64,000 nt of DNA from Sphingomonas pokkalii (GTDB lineage: Bacteria > Pseudomonadota > Alphaproteobacteria > Sphingomonadales > Sphingomonadaceae): contig NZ_QENQ01000001.1 of the NCBI RefSeq assembly GCF_003096275.1, forward strand, positions 522,034-586,033. The letters are read 5' to 3'. Within the stretch, counting starts at the first letter, position 1. Each line of letters opens with the position of its first letter. Shown here piece by piece: positions 17,160 to 25,385 of the stretch. The notes beneath the pieces were generated by a model. That model was not told the origin of the DNA. It searched no databases and saw only the letters and a list, made by a program, of their open reading frames with translations. Position numbers and translations under genes: made by a program.

Positions 17160-17585
17160 ATGAGCATCGATGCGATCGGCGCGCTGGTCGCGCCGGCCGG
17201 GGGGCAGGGCACGAACGGCGTCTCGCGCGCCTTCGAGCTGCTCGCCCCCGGCGGGCATGGCGGTGGCGGCGCCACCGCGCCGCAGTTCGACGCGCGCTTC
17301 CAGGCGGCGCTGGAGAAGATGGGCGGGGTGCAGGGCACAATTGCCGCAGGCCCGATCCCGCCGGCGATGCAGGGCATGTTCAACGCGCTCGACCAGGTGA
17401 ACGTCCAGGCCCGCGCCGTCTCGCGCTATGCCGAGGCGGCCGAGGCGAGCGGCGGCCAGCTGACGCCGGGCGAGATGGTGCAGCTCAACATGAAATGCTC
17501 CGAATTCATGTTCCAGGCGCAGCTGACCTCCAACATCGCCAACCGGAGCTCGGACGGCGTGCAGCAATTGTTCAAGCAGCAATGA
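17160..17585 (+). CDS. sctI: T3SS inner rod protein SctI (YscI/HrpB family)
   Basis: 141 aa. The glycine-rich N-terminal half looks disordered. The C-terminal 45 residues (LTPGEMVQLNMKCSEFMFQAQLTSNIANRSSDGVQQLFKQQ) closely follow the YscI/EscI/HrpB rod pattern (L.P...L..Q.....F..QL.S.......GV..LF..Q). SctI connects the export gate to the needle base. It lies 2 bases after the needle candidate and its TGA overlaps the sctJ start. Confidence 0.85.
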   Translation: MSIDAIGALVAPAGGQGTNGVSRAFELLAPGGHGGGGATAPQFDARFQAALEKMGGVQGTIAAGPIPPAMQGMFNALDQVNVQARAVSRYAEAAEASGGQLTPGEMVQLNMKCSEFMFQAQLTSNIANRSSDGVQQLFKQQ

Positions 17586-18346
17586 GCGGCCTGTCTCCCG
17601 CGCGCCGCTGGCAGGCGCGGATCGCCGCGCCGCTGCTGGTGATCGCCGCCTTCGGACTTGCCGGGTGCAGCCGGCAGGAAGTCTATGGCAAGCTCACCGA
17701 ACCGGCCGCCAACGAGATGATCGCCGTGCTCAACCAGGCCGGCATCAGCGCGAGCAAGGTGGCGGGGGAAAAGGGTGCATGGAGCATCGCCGTCGACCAG
17801 GCCGATTTCGCCCGCGCGGTGGAGACGCTGCGCGCCCACGGCCTGCCGCACGAGGACTATGACTCGCTCGGCTCGGTGTTCAAGAAGGAGGGCTTCACCT
17901 CCACCCCGCTCGAGGAGCGGGCGCGGCTGATCTATGGCCTCTCGCAGGAGCTGAGCCGGACGATCAGCGGCATCGACGGTGTGGTCCAGGCGCGCGTGCA
18001 CCTGACGATGCCGGAGGCCGATCCGTTGTCGCGCGAGGCCAAACCGTCCGCCGCGTCGGTGTTCGTCAAATACCGCACCGGTTTCGACCTGCGCAGCCAC
18101 ACCGGCGCGATCAAGGCGCTGGTCACCAATGCGATCGAAGGGCTGACCTATGACCGGGTTTCGGTGGTGATGGTGCCGGCCCAGGCCGCGCCGGTGCTGC
18201 CGGAAAGCGAAGGCATGATCTCGGTCGCCGCGCTGATGCGCGGGGCGATCGGCATCGTCGCGCTGATCGTGCTGGGGATCGCCGGGCGCGGGCTGTGGCG
18301 GATGCGGCGCCCACGCACCAAGCTGCCGGATACGGTGCAGCGATGA
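17582..18346 (+). CDS. sctJ: T3SS inner-membrane ring lipoprotein SctJ
   Basis: 254 aa. A lipoprotein signal ends in FGLAGC (Cys about residue 29). Ring-building motif 1 follows (VYGKLTEPAANEMIAVLNQAGISASKV...SIAVDQADFARAVETLRAHGLP), then the conserved linker SLGSVFKKEGFTSTPLEERARLIYGLSQELSRTISGIDGVVQARVHLTMPE. A C-terminal membrane helix (LMRGAIGIVALIVLGIAGRGLW) ends in basic residues. This is the complete SctJ/YscJ layout. Overlaps sctI and sctK by ATGA junctions. Confidence 0.96.
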   Translation: MSGLSPARRWQARIAAPLLVIAAFGLAGCSRQEVYGKLTEPAANEMIAVLNQAGISASKVAGEKGAWSIAVDQADFARAVETLRAHGLPHEDYDSLGSVFKKEGFTSTPLEERARLIYGLSQELSRTISGIDGVVQARVHLTMPEADPLSREAKPSAASVFVKYRTGFDLRSHTGAIKALVTNAIEGLTYDRVSVVMVPAQAAPVLPESEGMISVAALMRGAIGIVALIVLGIAGRGLWRMRRPRTKLPDTVQR

Positions 18347-18819
18347 ACCCCGCGGTGCGAAACGCCAGGCTGGTGCGGCTTGCCCGGCACTGCCCGGAGG
18401 GCAGGGGGGCACGCTTTGCCCGTCGGGCGCAGGGCCGGCCGGCGGTACGGTTCGGGGATCTCGCCAAGCTGCCGGCGTGGCTGGACGTGCCGGTGGAGCG
18501 GCGATCGCGGATCGCGGCGGCGGCGGGCTTGTTGCGGTATCGCCCGGCGATCGATGCGGAGATTTCCGGGCCGCGGCTGGCGGCGCTCGCCGCGGCTGTC
18601 GGCGAAGCCTTGTTCGATGCGGTCTGCGAGGCGCCGGTGACCGGCACGATCGATGCAGACAAGCTCCCGCCGCCCGATCGCGTGATCGAAGCCGGTGCGC
18701 TGCTGCTCGAAGCAGGGTTGCCGCTGGCGCTTCGCGACCAGTTTCCGGGCGCCCGCGACGACGGCGTTGCCCGCGATCTGCTGGCGAAGGCGCACCGGAT
18801 CGCGGAGGCGCTGGGATGA
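18343..18819 (+). CDS. sctK: T3SS sorting-platform protein SctK-like
   Basis: 158 aa from the ATG at 18343. Alanine- and arginine-rich helical protein with no signal peptide or membrane segment. Position between sctJ and sctL, size and overall character suit SctK (YscK/HrpD type), which bridges the SctD ring and SctQ pods. SctK is poorly conserved, so the name depends mainly on gene order. Confidence 0.65.
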   Translation: MNPAVRNARLVRLARHCPEGRGARFARRAQGRPAVRFGDLAKLPAWLDVPVERRSRIAAAAGLLRYRPAIDAEISGPRLAALAAAVGEALFDAVCEAPVTGTIDADKLPPPDRVIEAGALLLEAGLPLALRDQFPGARDDGVARDLLAKAHRIAEALG

Positions 18820-19403
18820 CCTACCATCTCGTCCATGCCGATGGCGCGTCGCTGCTGTTCAGCGAACGCGCGGTGATCAAGCGGGAGGAACGACAGCCCT
18901 TCATCGATGCGGTGGCGCTGCTCGGGGCCGTCCGTGCGGCGCAGGCCGATGCTGTCGCGCAGGCGGCGGCGGCACGCGACGCCGCCTATGCTACCGCGCT
19001 GGCCGGCGCACGGGGGGAGATCGACGATCTGCTCGCGCGCGAAATCGCGGCCTTCGCTGCCGCGATCGAGGCAAATGAACAGGCCCGGCGCGCCGAAATC
19101 GCCGAGGCGGCGCTGGCGGCGGTGCACGCGGTGCTCGGCAGCCTCGACGATGCCGTTCTCGTGCCCGCACTGGTCGAGCGTGCGCTCGATCGCCTGCAGC
19201 CGCAGGGCGTGGTGATGGTCGCGGTGGCGCCGGACATGGCCGAGCGGGTCGCCGCTCGGCTGGCGGCGACGGCCGATGTCACCATCCTCCCCGATCCGGC
19301 CCTCGGCGCCCGCGACTGCGTGATCCGCACCGAACAAGGGCAGGTGATCGCCAGCCTTTCGGTGCAGCTGGAAACGCTTGCCAAGCGCTGGGGCGTGGCA
19401 TGA
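18816..19403 (+). CDS. sctL: T3SS ATPase stator SctL (HrpE/YscL/FliH family)
   Basis: 195 aa. An N-terminal segment is followed by a long charged coiled coil (about residues 35-95, AAQADAVAQAAAARDAAYAT and on, with LLAREIAAFAAAIEANEQARRAEIAEAALAAVHAVL). The C-terminal globular part has DVTILPDPALGARDCVIRTEQGQVIASLSVQLETL, matching the FliH/YscL pattern (PDP.L..GDC.VET..G.IDA....QL). SctL dimers hold the SctN hexamer and link it to SctQ. Confidence 0.9.
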   Translation: MTYHLVHADGASLLFSERAVIKREERQPFIDAVALLGAVRAAQADAVAQAAAARDAAYATALAGARGEIDDLLAREIAAFAAAIEANEQARRAEIAEAALAAVHAVLGSLDDAVLVPALVERALDRLQPQGVVMVAVAPDMAERVAARLAATADVTILPDPALGARDCVIRTEQGQVIASLSVQLETLAKRWGVA

Positions 19404-20719
19404 GCGATCCGCTGGCGCTGCTCCGGGCGCTCGATGCCGCGCCGATGTTCGAGCAGCACGGCCGCATCGTCGGCGCGCTGGGCACGACCATTCGCGTGAC
19501 CGGCGTGCGCGCGCGGATCGGCGAGAATTGCGAGATCGTCGATGCCGAGACCGGCTTTTCGCTCTGGGCGGAGGTGATCGGCCTTGCCGATGGCGGCGCG
19601 ATCCTGACCCCGCTGGGCGATCTGCGCGGCCTATCGATAAACAGCGACGTGATCCTGCGCAGCGGCGAGGATCGGGTGCCCTATGGCGCCGACATGCTCG
19701 GCCGCGTGCTCGATGCCCGGCTCCAGCCGCTCGACGGAGCAGGCAGCGTGCGGCGCGGTACCGATCGTCCGATCCATGGCGACGCGCCCAATCCGATGCA
19801 CCGCCGCCCGATCGACGCGGCGATGGAGACCGGCATCCGCGCGATCGACGGGCTGATGCCGATCGGCATCGGACAGCGTGTCGGCATCTTCGCGAGTGCC
19901 GGCGTCGGCAAGTCGACCCTGCTGGCCAATCTCGCGCGCAACGCCCAGTGCGACGCAATCGTGATCGCGTTGATCGGCGAGCGCGGTCGCGAGGTGCGCG
20001 AGTTCATCGAGGAGACGCTGGGCGCCGAGGGGCTCGCCCGCTCGGTCGTGATCGTCGCCACCTCGGACCGGCCCGCGATGGAGCGGGTGCGCGCCGCGCA
20101 TGTCGCCACCGCGATCGCCGAGGGGCTGCGCGACGAAGGCCGGCACGTGCTGCTGCTGATGGACAGCGTCACTCGCTTCGCCCGCGCGCTGCGGGAGATC
20201 GGGCTGGCCGCGGGCGAGCCGGCGGTGCGGCGCGGCTTCCCGCCTTCCGTCTTCGCCGAGTTGCCGCGGCTGTTCGAGCGCAGCGGCACCGCCGAGGCGG
20301 GCGCGATCACCGCGCTTTACACCGTGCTGCTGGAGGATGAGGAGGGCGATCCGATCGGCGAGGAAGTGCGCTCGCTGCTCGACGGCCATATCGTGCTGTC
20401 GCGCAAGCTCGCCTCGCGCGGGCATTATCCGGCGATCGACGTGCTGGGCAGCCTTTCGCGACTGTTCCCGCGTCTCGCCAGCGGGGCGCAGCAGCGCGCC
20501 GCGCATGGGCTGCGGGCGATGCTGGCCAAGCTCGACGAGATCGAGCTGCTCGTCCAGATCGGCGAATATCAGCCCGGTCGCGATCCGCTGGCCGATCGCG
20601 CGCTTGCCGAACGCGCCGCCATCGCCGCCTATCTGCGCCAGTCCGGCGGCGAACGCACATCGCTGGGCGAAAGCATCGCCCGACTACGTACCTTCGAGGA
20701 GATGGACCATGCCCGCTGA
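19400..20719 (+). CDS. sctN: T3SS ATPase SctN
   Basis: 439 aa, normal length. Walker A GVGKST is at about residues 169-174 in IGIGQRVGIFASAGVGKSTLL. The segment ALIGERGREVREFIEE follows, and Walker B is VLLLMDSVTRFARALREIGLAAGEP near residue 255. These mark the flagellar/T3SS branch of F1-type ATPases (FliI/SctN). It unfolds substrates and releases chaperones at the cytoplasmic face of the gate. Overlaps sctL by 4 bases and sctO by 11. Confidence 0.97.
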   Translation: MSDPLALLRALDAAPMFEQHGRIVGALGTTIRVTGVRARIGENCEIVDAETGFSLWAEVIGLADGGAILTPLGDLRGLSINSDVILRSGEDRVPYGADMLGRVLDARLQPLDGAGSVRRGTDRPIHGDAPNPMHRRPIDAAMETGIRAIDGLMPIGIGQRVGIFASAGVGKSTLLANLARNAQCDAIVIALIGERGREVREFIEETLGAEGLARSVVIVATSDRPAMERVRAAHVATAIAEGLRDEGRHVLLLMDSVTRFARALREIGLAAGEPAVRRGFPPSVFAELPRLFERSGTAEAGAITALYTVLLEDEEGDPIGEEVRSLLDGHIVLSRKLASRGHYPAIDVLGSLSRLFPRLASGAQQRAAHGLRAMLAKLDEIELLVQIGEYQPGRDPLADRALAERAAIAAYLRQSGGERTSLGESIARLRTFEEMDHAR

Positions 20720-21164
20720 CACCCGTGCGCCCGTGCTGGCGCGCATCGCCCAGGTGCGGGAACAGCGCCTTGCCCGCGCGCTGGCCGAGGCGCGGGAAGC
20801 GGCGGATCGCGCCAGGGCAGGGGCCGTAGCCGCCGAGGCGGCGATGGCGGCGGCGGCGCGCGAGCGCAGCGCGGCGCGCCTGCTGTTCCAGGCAAGCCCG
20901 GCCTGCCCGCAGACTCGGCTGTGGATGGAGCAGCGCGTGACCGAGGAGATCGGAGCGGTGGCGCGGGCGAGCGACCAGCGCGCGCGGCATGCGCTGGCGG
21001 TCGACGCGCAAGGCGCTGCGGGACGCGCGCTCGATCAGCACCGTGTGCGCAGCGAGAGCGTCGCGACCCACCACCAGTCGCTGCGCCGGGCCGAACGCCG
21101 CCGGGCGGAGGAGCGCGCGGAGCCCGAGGCCGGGGCATTTCGCTTCGTGCGAGGCTGGGCATGA
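20709..21164 (+). CDS. sctO: T3SS stalk protein SctO-like (YscO/FliJ type)
   Basis: 151 aa from the ATG at 20709. Nearly all alpha-helical, with two long A/R/E-rich antiparallel coiled-coil segments (VREQRLARALAEAREAADRARAGAVAAEAAMAAAARERSAARLLF and RVRSESVATHHQSLRRAERRRAEERAE). This is the SctO/FliJ shape that inserts into the ATPase hexamer and contacts SctV. Low conservation by sequence; the call uses its position right after sctN, its size and the hairpin layout. Confidence 0.75.
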   Translation: MPADTRAPVLARIAQVREQRLARALAEAREAADRARAGAVAAEAAMAAAARERSAARLLFQASPACPQTRLWMEQRVTEEIGAVARASDQRARHALAVDAQGAAGRALDQHRVRSESVATHHQSLRRAERRRAEERAEPEAGAFRFVRGWA

Positions 21165-21715
21165 ACGGCGCATCGACCAGTGGGCAGGTGCAGCCCAGGT
21201 CCGTCCCGGCGCCTCGTGATACCCCCGCCAAGGCGGAGCCCGAGGCCGCACCGAAGCAGCGCAAGGCGTTTGCAGACGCGCTGTCCCGACATGCGGGCAA
21301 GCGTGTCGCCAAGGATCCGGGGGCGGACAAGGCGGACGGCCTGGCGTCGATCAGCGCCCCGCGCGATTTCGTCGCGCTGTCGGTGGCGGCGCGGCCCTCC
21401 GCAACGGGGATGGTGGATCCCGTCCAGCACGCCCAGCTCGATCGCATCGCCGCTGCCATCGCCGAAGTCAGCAAGTCCGCCCAGCCCGAAGTGCACCTCG
21501 CGCTTCCGCTCGGCAGCTACCGGGTGGAAGGTGCCGTGCTCGGCCACGATCTCGCCGGGCAGGTGAACGTGCTGCTGATCCCCTCCGCGGCGGTGCCGCC
21601 TGCCGTCGCGGCGCAGTGGAGCGAGCAGCTCCACGAGCGGCTGCTCCGGCGCGAGGTGCGGGTGGGCAGGATCGGCGTCCAGGGCAATGCCGTAGCGATG
21701 GCGGCGCGGCGGTAG
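21161..21715 (+). CDS. sctP: T3SS needle-length/substrate-switch protein SctP-like
   Basis: 184 aa. The first ~90 residues are low-complexity and probably disordered (SVPAPRDTPAKAEPEAAPKQ). The C-terminal ~90 residues form a small alpha/beta domain (PEVHLALPLGSYRVEGAVLGHDLAGQVNVLLIPSAAVPPAVAAQWSEQLHERLLRREVRVGRIGV). SctP and FliK are variable proteins with a disordered N-terminal ruler and a compact C-terminal domain, and sctP commonly follows sctO. Last gene of the rightward operon, convergent with the gene at 21727. Name based on context. Confidence 0.6.
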   Translation: MNGASTSGQVQPRSVPAPRDTPAKAEPEAAPKQRKAFADALSRHAGKRVAKDPGADKADGLASISAPRDFVALSVAARPSATGMVDPVQHAQLDRIAAAIAEVSKSAQPEVHLALPLGSYRVEGAVLGHDLAGQVNVLLIPSAAVPPAVAAQWSEQLHERLLRREVRVGRIGVQGNAVAMAARR

Positions 21716-21726
21716 CGCCGCGTCGC

Positions 21727-22197
21727 TCAGCGGGCGGTTCGGTTGGGGTCCTCGCGCAGCTGGAAGATCGCCGTCTCGATCGCCACGCAGGCATGGTCGG
21801 TATCGGTCATGCCCGGCCGGCCATCGGGATCGAACAGCGCGTAGCCGAGGCCGGAGAGCCGATCCAGCACGTCGCTGGTCGGGCTTGCGGCGATCAGTGC
21901 CGCGACCTCGCCGGTGAAGTCGTTCAGCGCGCGCGACAGGCGGCCGGCGTCTGCCGGCGCGGCGCCCAGCGCGGCGGCCAGCGTCCGCGCCACCCCCTGG
22001 GTGTCATAGGCGTCGCCGGGCCGCAGCGGTGCCCGCGCCCCCTGTGCCAGCCCCAGTTCGCGGGTGAGCGTGCCGGCGACCCGATTGGCCAGCACCGTCA
22101 TCGCCTGACCGGCCAGCGCCCCCGGCGTCGTGCCGGTCGCCCGGATTCCGCCGAGCGCAGCGGCGCGGAGACCGCCGATTCCGATGGGCTGGGTCAT
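21727..22197 (-). CDS. Unknown protein under the shared T3SS motif, candidate secreted protein or chaperone
   Basis: 156 aa. No signal peptide and no transmembrane helix. The N-terminus is glycine/alanine-rich with small residues (MTQPIGIGGLRAAALGGIRAT), compatible with a T3SS export signal. The rest is helical (PADAGRLSRALNDFTGEVAALIAASPTSDVLDRLSGLGYALF). I recognise no family. Motif copy B lies 68 bases before its ATG. An exported small protein is encoded divergently at 22321 from the other side of the motif. It could be an effector, a chaperone or an early substrate. Confidence 0.55.
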   Translation of the reverse strand: MTQPIGIGGLRAAALGGIRATGTTPGALAGQAMTVLANRVAGTLTRELGLAQGARAPLRPGDAYDTQGVARTLAAALGAAPADAGRLSRALNDFTGEVAALIAASPTSDVLDRLSGLGYALFDPDGRPGMTDTDHACVAIETAIFQLREDPNRTAR

Positions 22198-22261
22198 GAT
22201 CGAATCTCGTCCGTGGAATGGAACATGCCAGCGTGGATAGCGGCTTTCGGGCGTCGGCGCG

Positions 22262-22280
22262 CTCCACGAATCGCTTAGGC
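22262..22280 (-). promoter_or_regulatory. Conserved T3SS-locus motif, copy B
   Basis: Minus-strand sequence GCCTAAGCGATTCGTGGAG, identical to copy A at 17 of 19 positions; the two changes leave the ACGAWTCGT/GCGAWTCGT core symmetric or nearly so. It lies between the divergent genes starting at 22197 (68 bases away) and 22321 (40 bases away), so it could serve either or both. Confidence 0.7.
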
Positions 22281-22320
22281 GATGCTAGGGAAGGGCATCG
22301 CTGTCTGCGGGAGTTGCGTG

Positions 22321-22698
22321 ATGATCCTACCCCTGGTCGCTGCCGCCGCCGTCGAGATCGCCCCCGCCGATCGCGCTGCCATTCTCGACGCCGCGCACCA
22401 GGCGATCGCACGCCGCATCGGCAAAACGCCCAGGCTGGTGGTGCGCACGCTCGGCCACCAGGGCGACTGGGTGTTTCTGATCGCGACGATGCAGGACAAG
22501 GCCGGCCGCCCGATCAGCTATGCCGGCACGCCGCTTGGCTCCGCCGAGGCGGAGGGCATGGTCTCAAAGGACTATGTCGCGCTGTTCCGCCGCGTGGGGA
22601 AGGGGTGGCGGCTGGTGGAGGAAGCGCTGGGCCCTACCGACGTCGCCTGGGCCGGCTGGGCGGACAAGCACGGTGCGCCCCGGTCGATCTTCGGGTGA
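22321..22698 (+). CDS. Small exported protein of unknown function
   Basis: 125 aa from the ATG at 22321. A longer start at 22282 would put 13 uncharacteristic residues before the hydrophobic MILPLVAAAAVEIAP. The short signal-like segment suggests export. The mature part contains DWVFLIATMQDKAGRPISYAGTPL and VSKDYVALFRRVGKGWRLVEEALGPTDVAWAGWADKHGAP, the look of a small periplasmic NTF2- or inhibitor-like beta protein. No family recognised. Divergent from the 156-aa candidate secreted protein across motif copy B; an immunity or inhibitor role is possible but unproven. Confidence 0.6.
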   Translation: MILPLVAAAAVEIAPADRAAILDAAHQAIARRIGKTPRLVVRTLGHQGDWVFLIATMQDKAGRPISYAGTPLGSAEAEGMVSKDYVALFRRVGKGWRLVEEALGPTDVAWAGWADKHGAPRSIFG

Positions 22699-22702
22699 TC
22701 GC

Positions 22703-23026
22703 TCAGTAGCGCCCGTGTTCGTTGCCGCGCGTCCAATATTCGAAGCTGCGGTCGAGCGCGCGGGTGGAGAAGACCACATGGCCGCGATTGCGCTCGAACC
22801 CCATCGCGGGCGCACCGTCGAGCGCCCCTGCCCACCAGCCATTGGCCCGTTTGCCGCTGAACACGGCTTGCGTGCCGCTCCTGCCCTGCGCGCGCAGCCG
22901 GGTGGTGCCGCCGGGCCCGGCCTGCACCTGCAGGGTGCAGGGTTCGGGCGGGGCGATGTCGAACACGCAGGTCGCGGGTTCGGCGGCGGCGGCGGCGGCG
23001 AGCGCGGCGAGGGGGAACAGGATCAT
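22703..23026 (-). CDS. Small periplasmic protein, candidate immunity partner of the cell-wall hydrolase
   Basis: 107 aa. Signal peptide MILFPLAALAAAAAAEPA, then a mainly beta domain with two cysteines that could pair (CVFDIAPPEPCTLQV). The ATG overlaps the stop of the LysM/lysozyme gene by 4 bases, so the two are made together. A hydrolase without a signal peptide followed by a small periplasmic protein is the usual form of an effector-immunity pair. No family recognised; the role is inference. Confidence 0.65.
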   Translation of the reverse strand: MILFPLAALAAAAAAEPATCVFDIAPPEPCTLQVQAGPGGTTRLRAQGRSGTQAVFSGKRANGWWAGALDGAPAMGFERNRGHVVFSTRALDRSFEYWTRGNEHGRY

Positions 23027-24330
23027 CGCTGGAAGATGGTCGCGGCGAGTTGCGACCGGTAGGCGGAATCGCCGACGATATCGGCAGGCCGTTCATAATA
23101 TCGGCAGACGATCGCCGCGGCATCGCCGGCGCTGGTCGCCTGTTGCAGCCGGCGACCGGCGGCGCTTTCCGTGCCGGTAAGCTCGTGCTGGACGAAGGCG
23201 AGCTGTTCCTCGAAGGTCGAATTGCGGATGTCGTGCCCGGCCCAGGCGGCGAAATCTGCCTGGCGCGGCCCCTCCCACTGCGCGAGCCCATAGCCGGGGC
23301 CGCCGCCGATCTGGCGGATATCGGCCTCCATCCGGCTTTCCGCATCGAGATTGGCGGCGATTCCGGCCGCCTGCGCGCGCGTCCATCCCTGCGCCTGGAA
23401 ATAGGCCATCGCCTGGTCGATGCGGCCCTGGCGGGTCGCGGACGGCGCGCCGACGCGTGTGGCGCCGCCGGCCTCCGCCGGTGCCTGGGCCGCGGACGGC
23501 GCGTGCAGGATCTTGGCGCCGTGCGACAGCGCCCAGGAAAGGTTGCCGGTGGTCACCTTCTGGGTGCCGTCGGCATTGCGGTTGTTCGATCCGATCGTCT
23601 GGCCGTTGCCGGCATAGAGCACGGTATGCGAGACGCCGCCGCCCTGGATGATGACGACATCGCCGGGCTTGGCCTGCGCGGCGCTGACCTCCGTCCAGCC
23701 CTGCGCGCGCAGCGTCTTGTCGAGCTGCGCGACCGAGTCGGTGTGGAGGTTCGCCGGCAGCTGCCCCGCTTCGGTAAGCACTGCCGAGACGAAATTGGCG
23801 CAGCACACATTGGCCGGCACGTTCGCGTTCATCGGCAGGTTGTCGCTGCGGTCGCCGCGCAGATCCGCGGCGTTGCGGCCGAGATATTGCCGGGCGACGT
23901 CGGCGGGATTGCGCCCCGAGCCGCCGCCCTCCACGCGGCCGACTGCTTCTGCGCCGCCGGTGCTGGGGCTACCGCTGCCGCTGCCCAGCCGCAGCGTCTG
24001 GCCGGGCAGGATCATGCCCGGATTGGCGAGGCCGTTGTCGAGCGCGAGATCGTGCCAGTCGAGCCCAAAGCGCGCGGCGATGCCCGAAAGCGTGTCGCCA
24101 GCCTGCACAGTGTAGCTGCCGCCGCCCGGCGGGGGCAACGCGATCGTCTGGCCGGGGAAGATCAGATTCGGGTTGCGGATCTGCGGGTTGGCCGCCCGGA
24201 GCGCCGCGAGCGAGACGCCGTTCCGCGCCGCGATGCTCGAGAGCGTATCGCCCTGGCGGACGGTGTATCCGCCACTATCGCCGCTGCGGACGCCGCCGGA
24301 CATACTGGTGCGGCTGATCGAGTCGAGCAT
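23023..24330 (-). CDS. Multi-domain peptidoglycan hydrolase: LysM-LysM-NlpC/CHAP-like-phage-type lysozyme
   Basis: 435 aa with no signal peptide (MLDSISRTSMSGGVRSGDSGG). LysM 1 spans about 21-66 (YTVRQGDTLSSIAARNGVSLAALRAANP) and LysM 2 about 72-116 (YTVQAGDTLSGIAARFGLDWHDLALDN). A cysteine-peptidase-like domain lies at about 140-277, with NVCCANFVSAVL (Cys 176/177) and GGGVSHTVLYAG (His 235). The C-terminal ~130 residues (303-435) read as a phage-tail-lysozyme-type domain with NLDAESRMEADIRQ (Glu 331) and YGLAQWEGPRQADFAAW. Motif copy C lies 59 bases upstream. The lack of a signal peptide and its place in the T3SS locus suggest delivery by the T3SS; catalytic roles are inferred from motif position. 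Confidence 0.8.
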   Translation of the reverse strand: MLDSISRTSMSGGVRSGDSGGYTVRQGDTLSSIAARNGVSLAALRAANPQIRNPNLIFPGQTIALPPPGGGSYTVQAGDTLSGIAARFGLDWHDLALDNGLANPGMILPGQTLRLGSGSGSPSTGGAEAVGRVEGGGSGRNPADVARQYLGRNAADLRGDRSDNLPMNANVPANVCCANFVSAVLTEAGQLPANLHTDSVAQLDKTLRAQGWTEVSAAQAKPGDVVIIQGGGVSHTVLYAGNGQTIGSNNRNADGTQKVTTGNLSWALSHGAKILHAPSAAQAPAEAGGATRVGAPSATRQGRIDQAMAYFQAQGWTRAQAAGIAANLDAESRMEADIRQIGGGPGYGLAQWEGPRQADFAAWAGHDIRNSTFEEQLAFVQHELTGTESAAGRRLQQATSAGDAAAIVCRYYERPADIVGDSAYRSQLAATIFQR

Positions 24331-24389
24331 GGAACGCCTCCCTGAACCGTCGGCGCAAAACTCGCATCGGCGGCGGTGCGTGTCTCTCG

Positions 24390-24404
24390 ACGATTCGTTT
24401 AGGC
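24390..24404 (-). promoter_or_regulatory. Conserved T3SS-locus motif, copy C
   Basis: Minus-strand sequence GCCTAAACGAATCGT followed by CGAGAG. It sits 59 bases before the ATG of the LysM/lysozyme gene and points the same way. Within the first 15 bases it is identical to copies A and D. Confidence 0.72.
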
Positions 24405-24430
24405 GGGCGGCGCAGCGCGTCCGCGCGTGG

Positions 24431-25351
24431 CTAGCGCTTGTCCGCCCGCAGCCGTTCCAGCACCGGCGGCGCGATCGTCATCCCCGCCCTCGTCATGGCG
24501 GGCGTCGGCCAGGCACCGCTCGCGACCTGCTGCTTCACCGTCGCGCGATCGGGCGGGGGCCAGCCCAAGCCGGCCTTGCGGGCGCGCTCCACCAGGCGGG
24601 TGCGGGCGGCGAGCATTTCCGGGCTGGTGAAGATCACCGGCGTCTCCAGCAGGGCGTGCGCGGCCATGCTGCCGTCGTCGGCGACGCTCCACAAGGTGCC
24701 GCCCTTCTCGATCAGCAACTCGGCGATCTCAGCCTGCTCGGCGTCCATCGCGATGCGCACGGGATCGATTCCGAAGGCATCGGCGCGGCGGGGATCGGCG
24801 CCATGGCGGAGCAACGTCATCACGCCGCCGAGATGGCCGAACGTGATCGCGCTCCGCATCGGACTCTGGCTGCCTTTGGCCTGCGGATCGGGCGCGGCGC
24901 CGGCCGAAAGCAACTGCTCGGCGATCGCCGGGCTGTCGGCCAGGATCGCCAGCGACAGCGCGGCGCCGGGCTTCACGCCATCTTTCGGCATACCGGCCGC
25001 GAACAGCATCGTCACTGCGTCGGCGTCGCACCGTGCCACCGCGAAGGTGAGCAGGTCGCCATAGCGGCCGGCGGGGGGCTGGGGGATCTTGGGGTCGTCG
25101 ACCACGGCGGTCCCGATCAGCCGCGGATCGCGCGCCAGCATCGCCTGGGCTTCCTCGACGCGGCCGTCGAAGATCGCCTCGGCCAGCGCGCGGCCGGCGG
25201 TGCCGTTGCTCAGATGCGTGAGCACGCGGGTGCGATCGGGCAATACTACCGCGGCGCGCTTGGTATAGCAGGTTGGCTCGGCGGCCATGCATCCTCCGGT
25301 CGGGGCGGCCGCCAGCATCAGCGCGGCGAGGATGCGGAAGCGGCGGGTCAC
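24431..25351 (-). CDS. Ankyrin-repeat lipoprotein, candidate immunity partner of the lipase
   Basis: 306 aa from a GTG at 25351; the longer frame overlaps the lipase gene. The start (VTRRFRILAALMLAAAPTGGC) is a lipoprotein-type signal with the lipid Cys near residue 22. At least four degenerate ankyrin repeats follow (GRYGDLLTFAVARCDADAVTMLFAAG, GAALSLAILADSPAIAEQLLSAGA, SAITFGHLGGVMTLLRHGADP, DPVRIAMDAEQAEIAELLIEKG). Exported ankyrin proteins often partner secreted enzymes, and it lies 34 bases after the lipase stop. Binding and neutralising the lipase at the membrane is a plausible inference. Confidence 0.75.
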   Translation of the reverse strand: MTRRFRILAALMLAAAPTGGCMAAEPTCYTKRAAVVLPDRTRVLTHLSNGTAGRALAEAIFDGRVEEAQAMLARDPRLIGTAVVDDPKIPQPPAGRYGDLLTFAVARCDADAVTMLFAAGMPKDGVKPGAALSLAILADSPAIAEQLLSAGAAPDPQAKGSQSPMRSAITFGHLGGVMTLLRHGADPRRADAFGIDPVRIAMDAEQAEIAELLIEKGGTLWSVADDGSMAAHALLETPVIFTSPEMLAARTRLVERARKAGLGWPPPDRATVKQQVASGAWPTPAMTRAGMTIAPPVLERLRADKR

Positions 25352-25385
25352 GCCGCCATGGTGTAGGTAGTGGGGCGGGCCCGGG

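Noticed and set aside
6248..21715. Reading the export genes as a flagellar cluster because of the FliO-like protein
   Set aside because: A secretin, SctD, lipoprotein SctJ, rod and needle candidates are present, and there are no hook, rod-cap, filament or motor genes.
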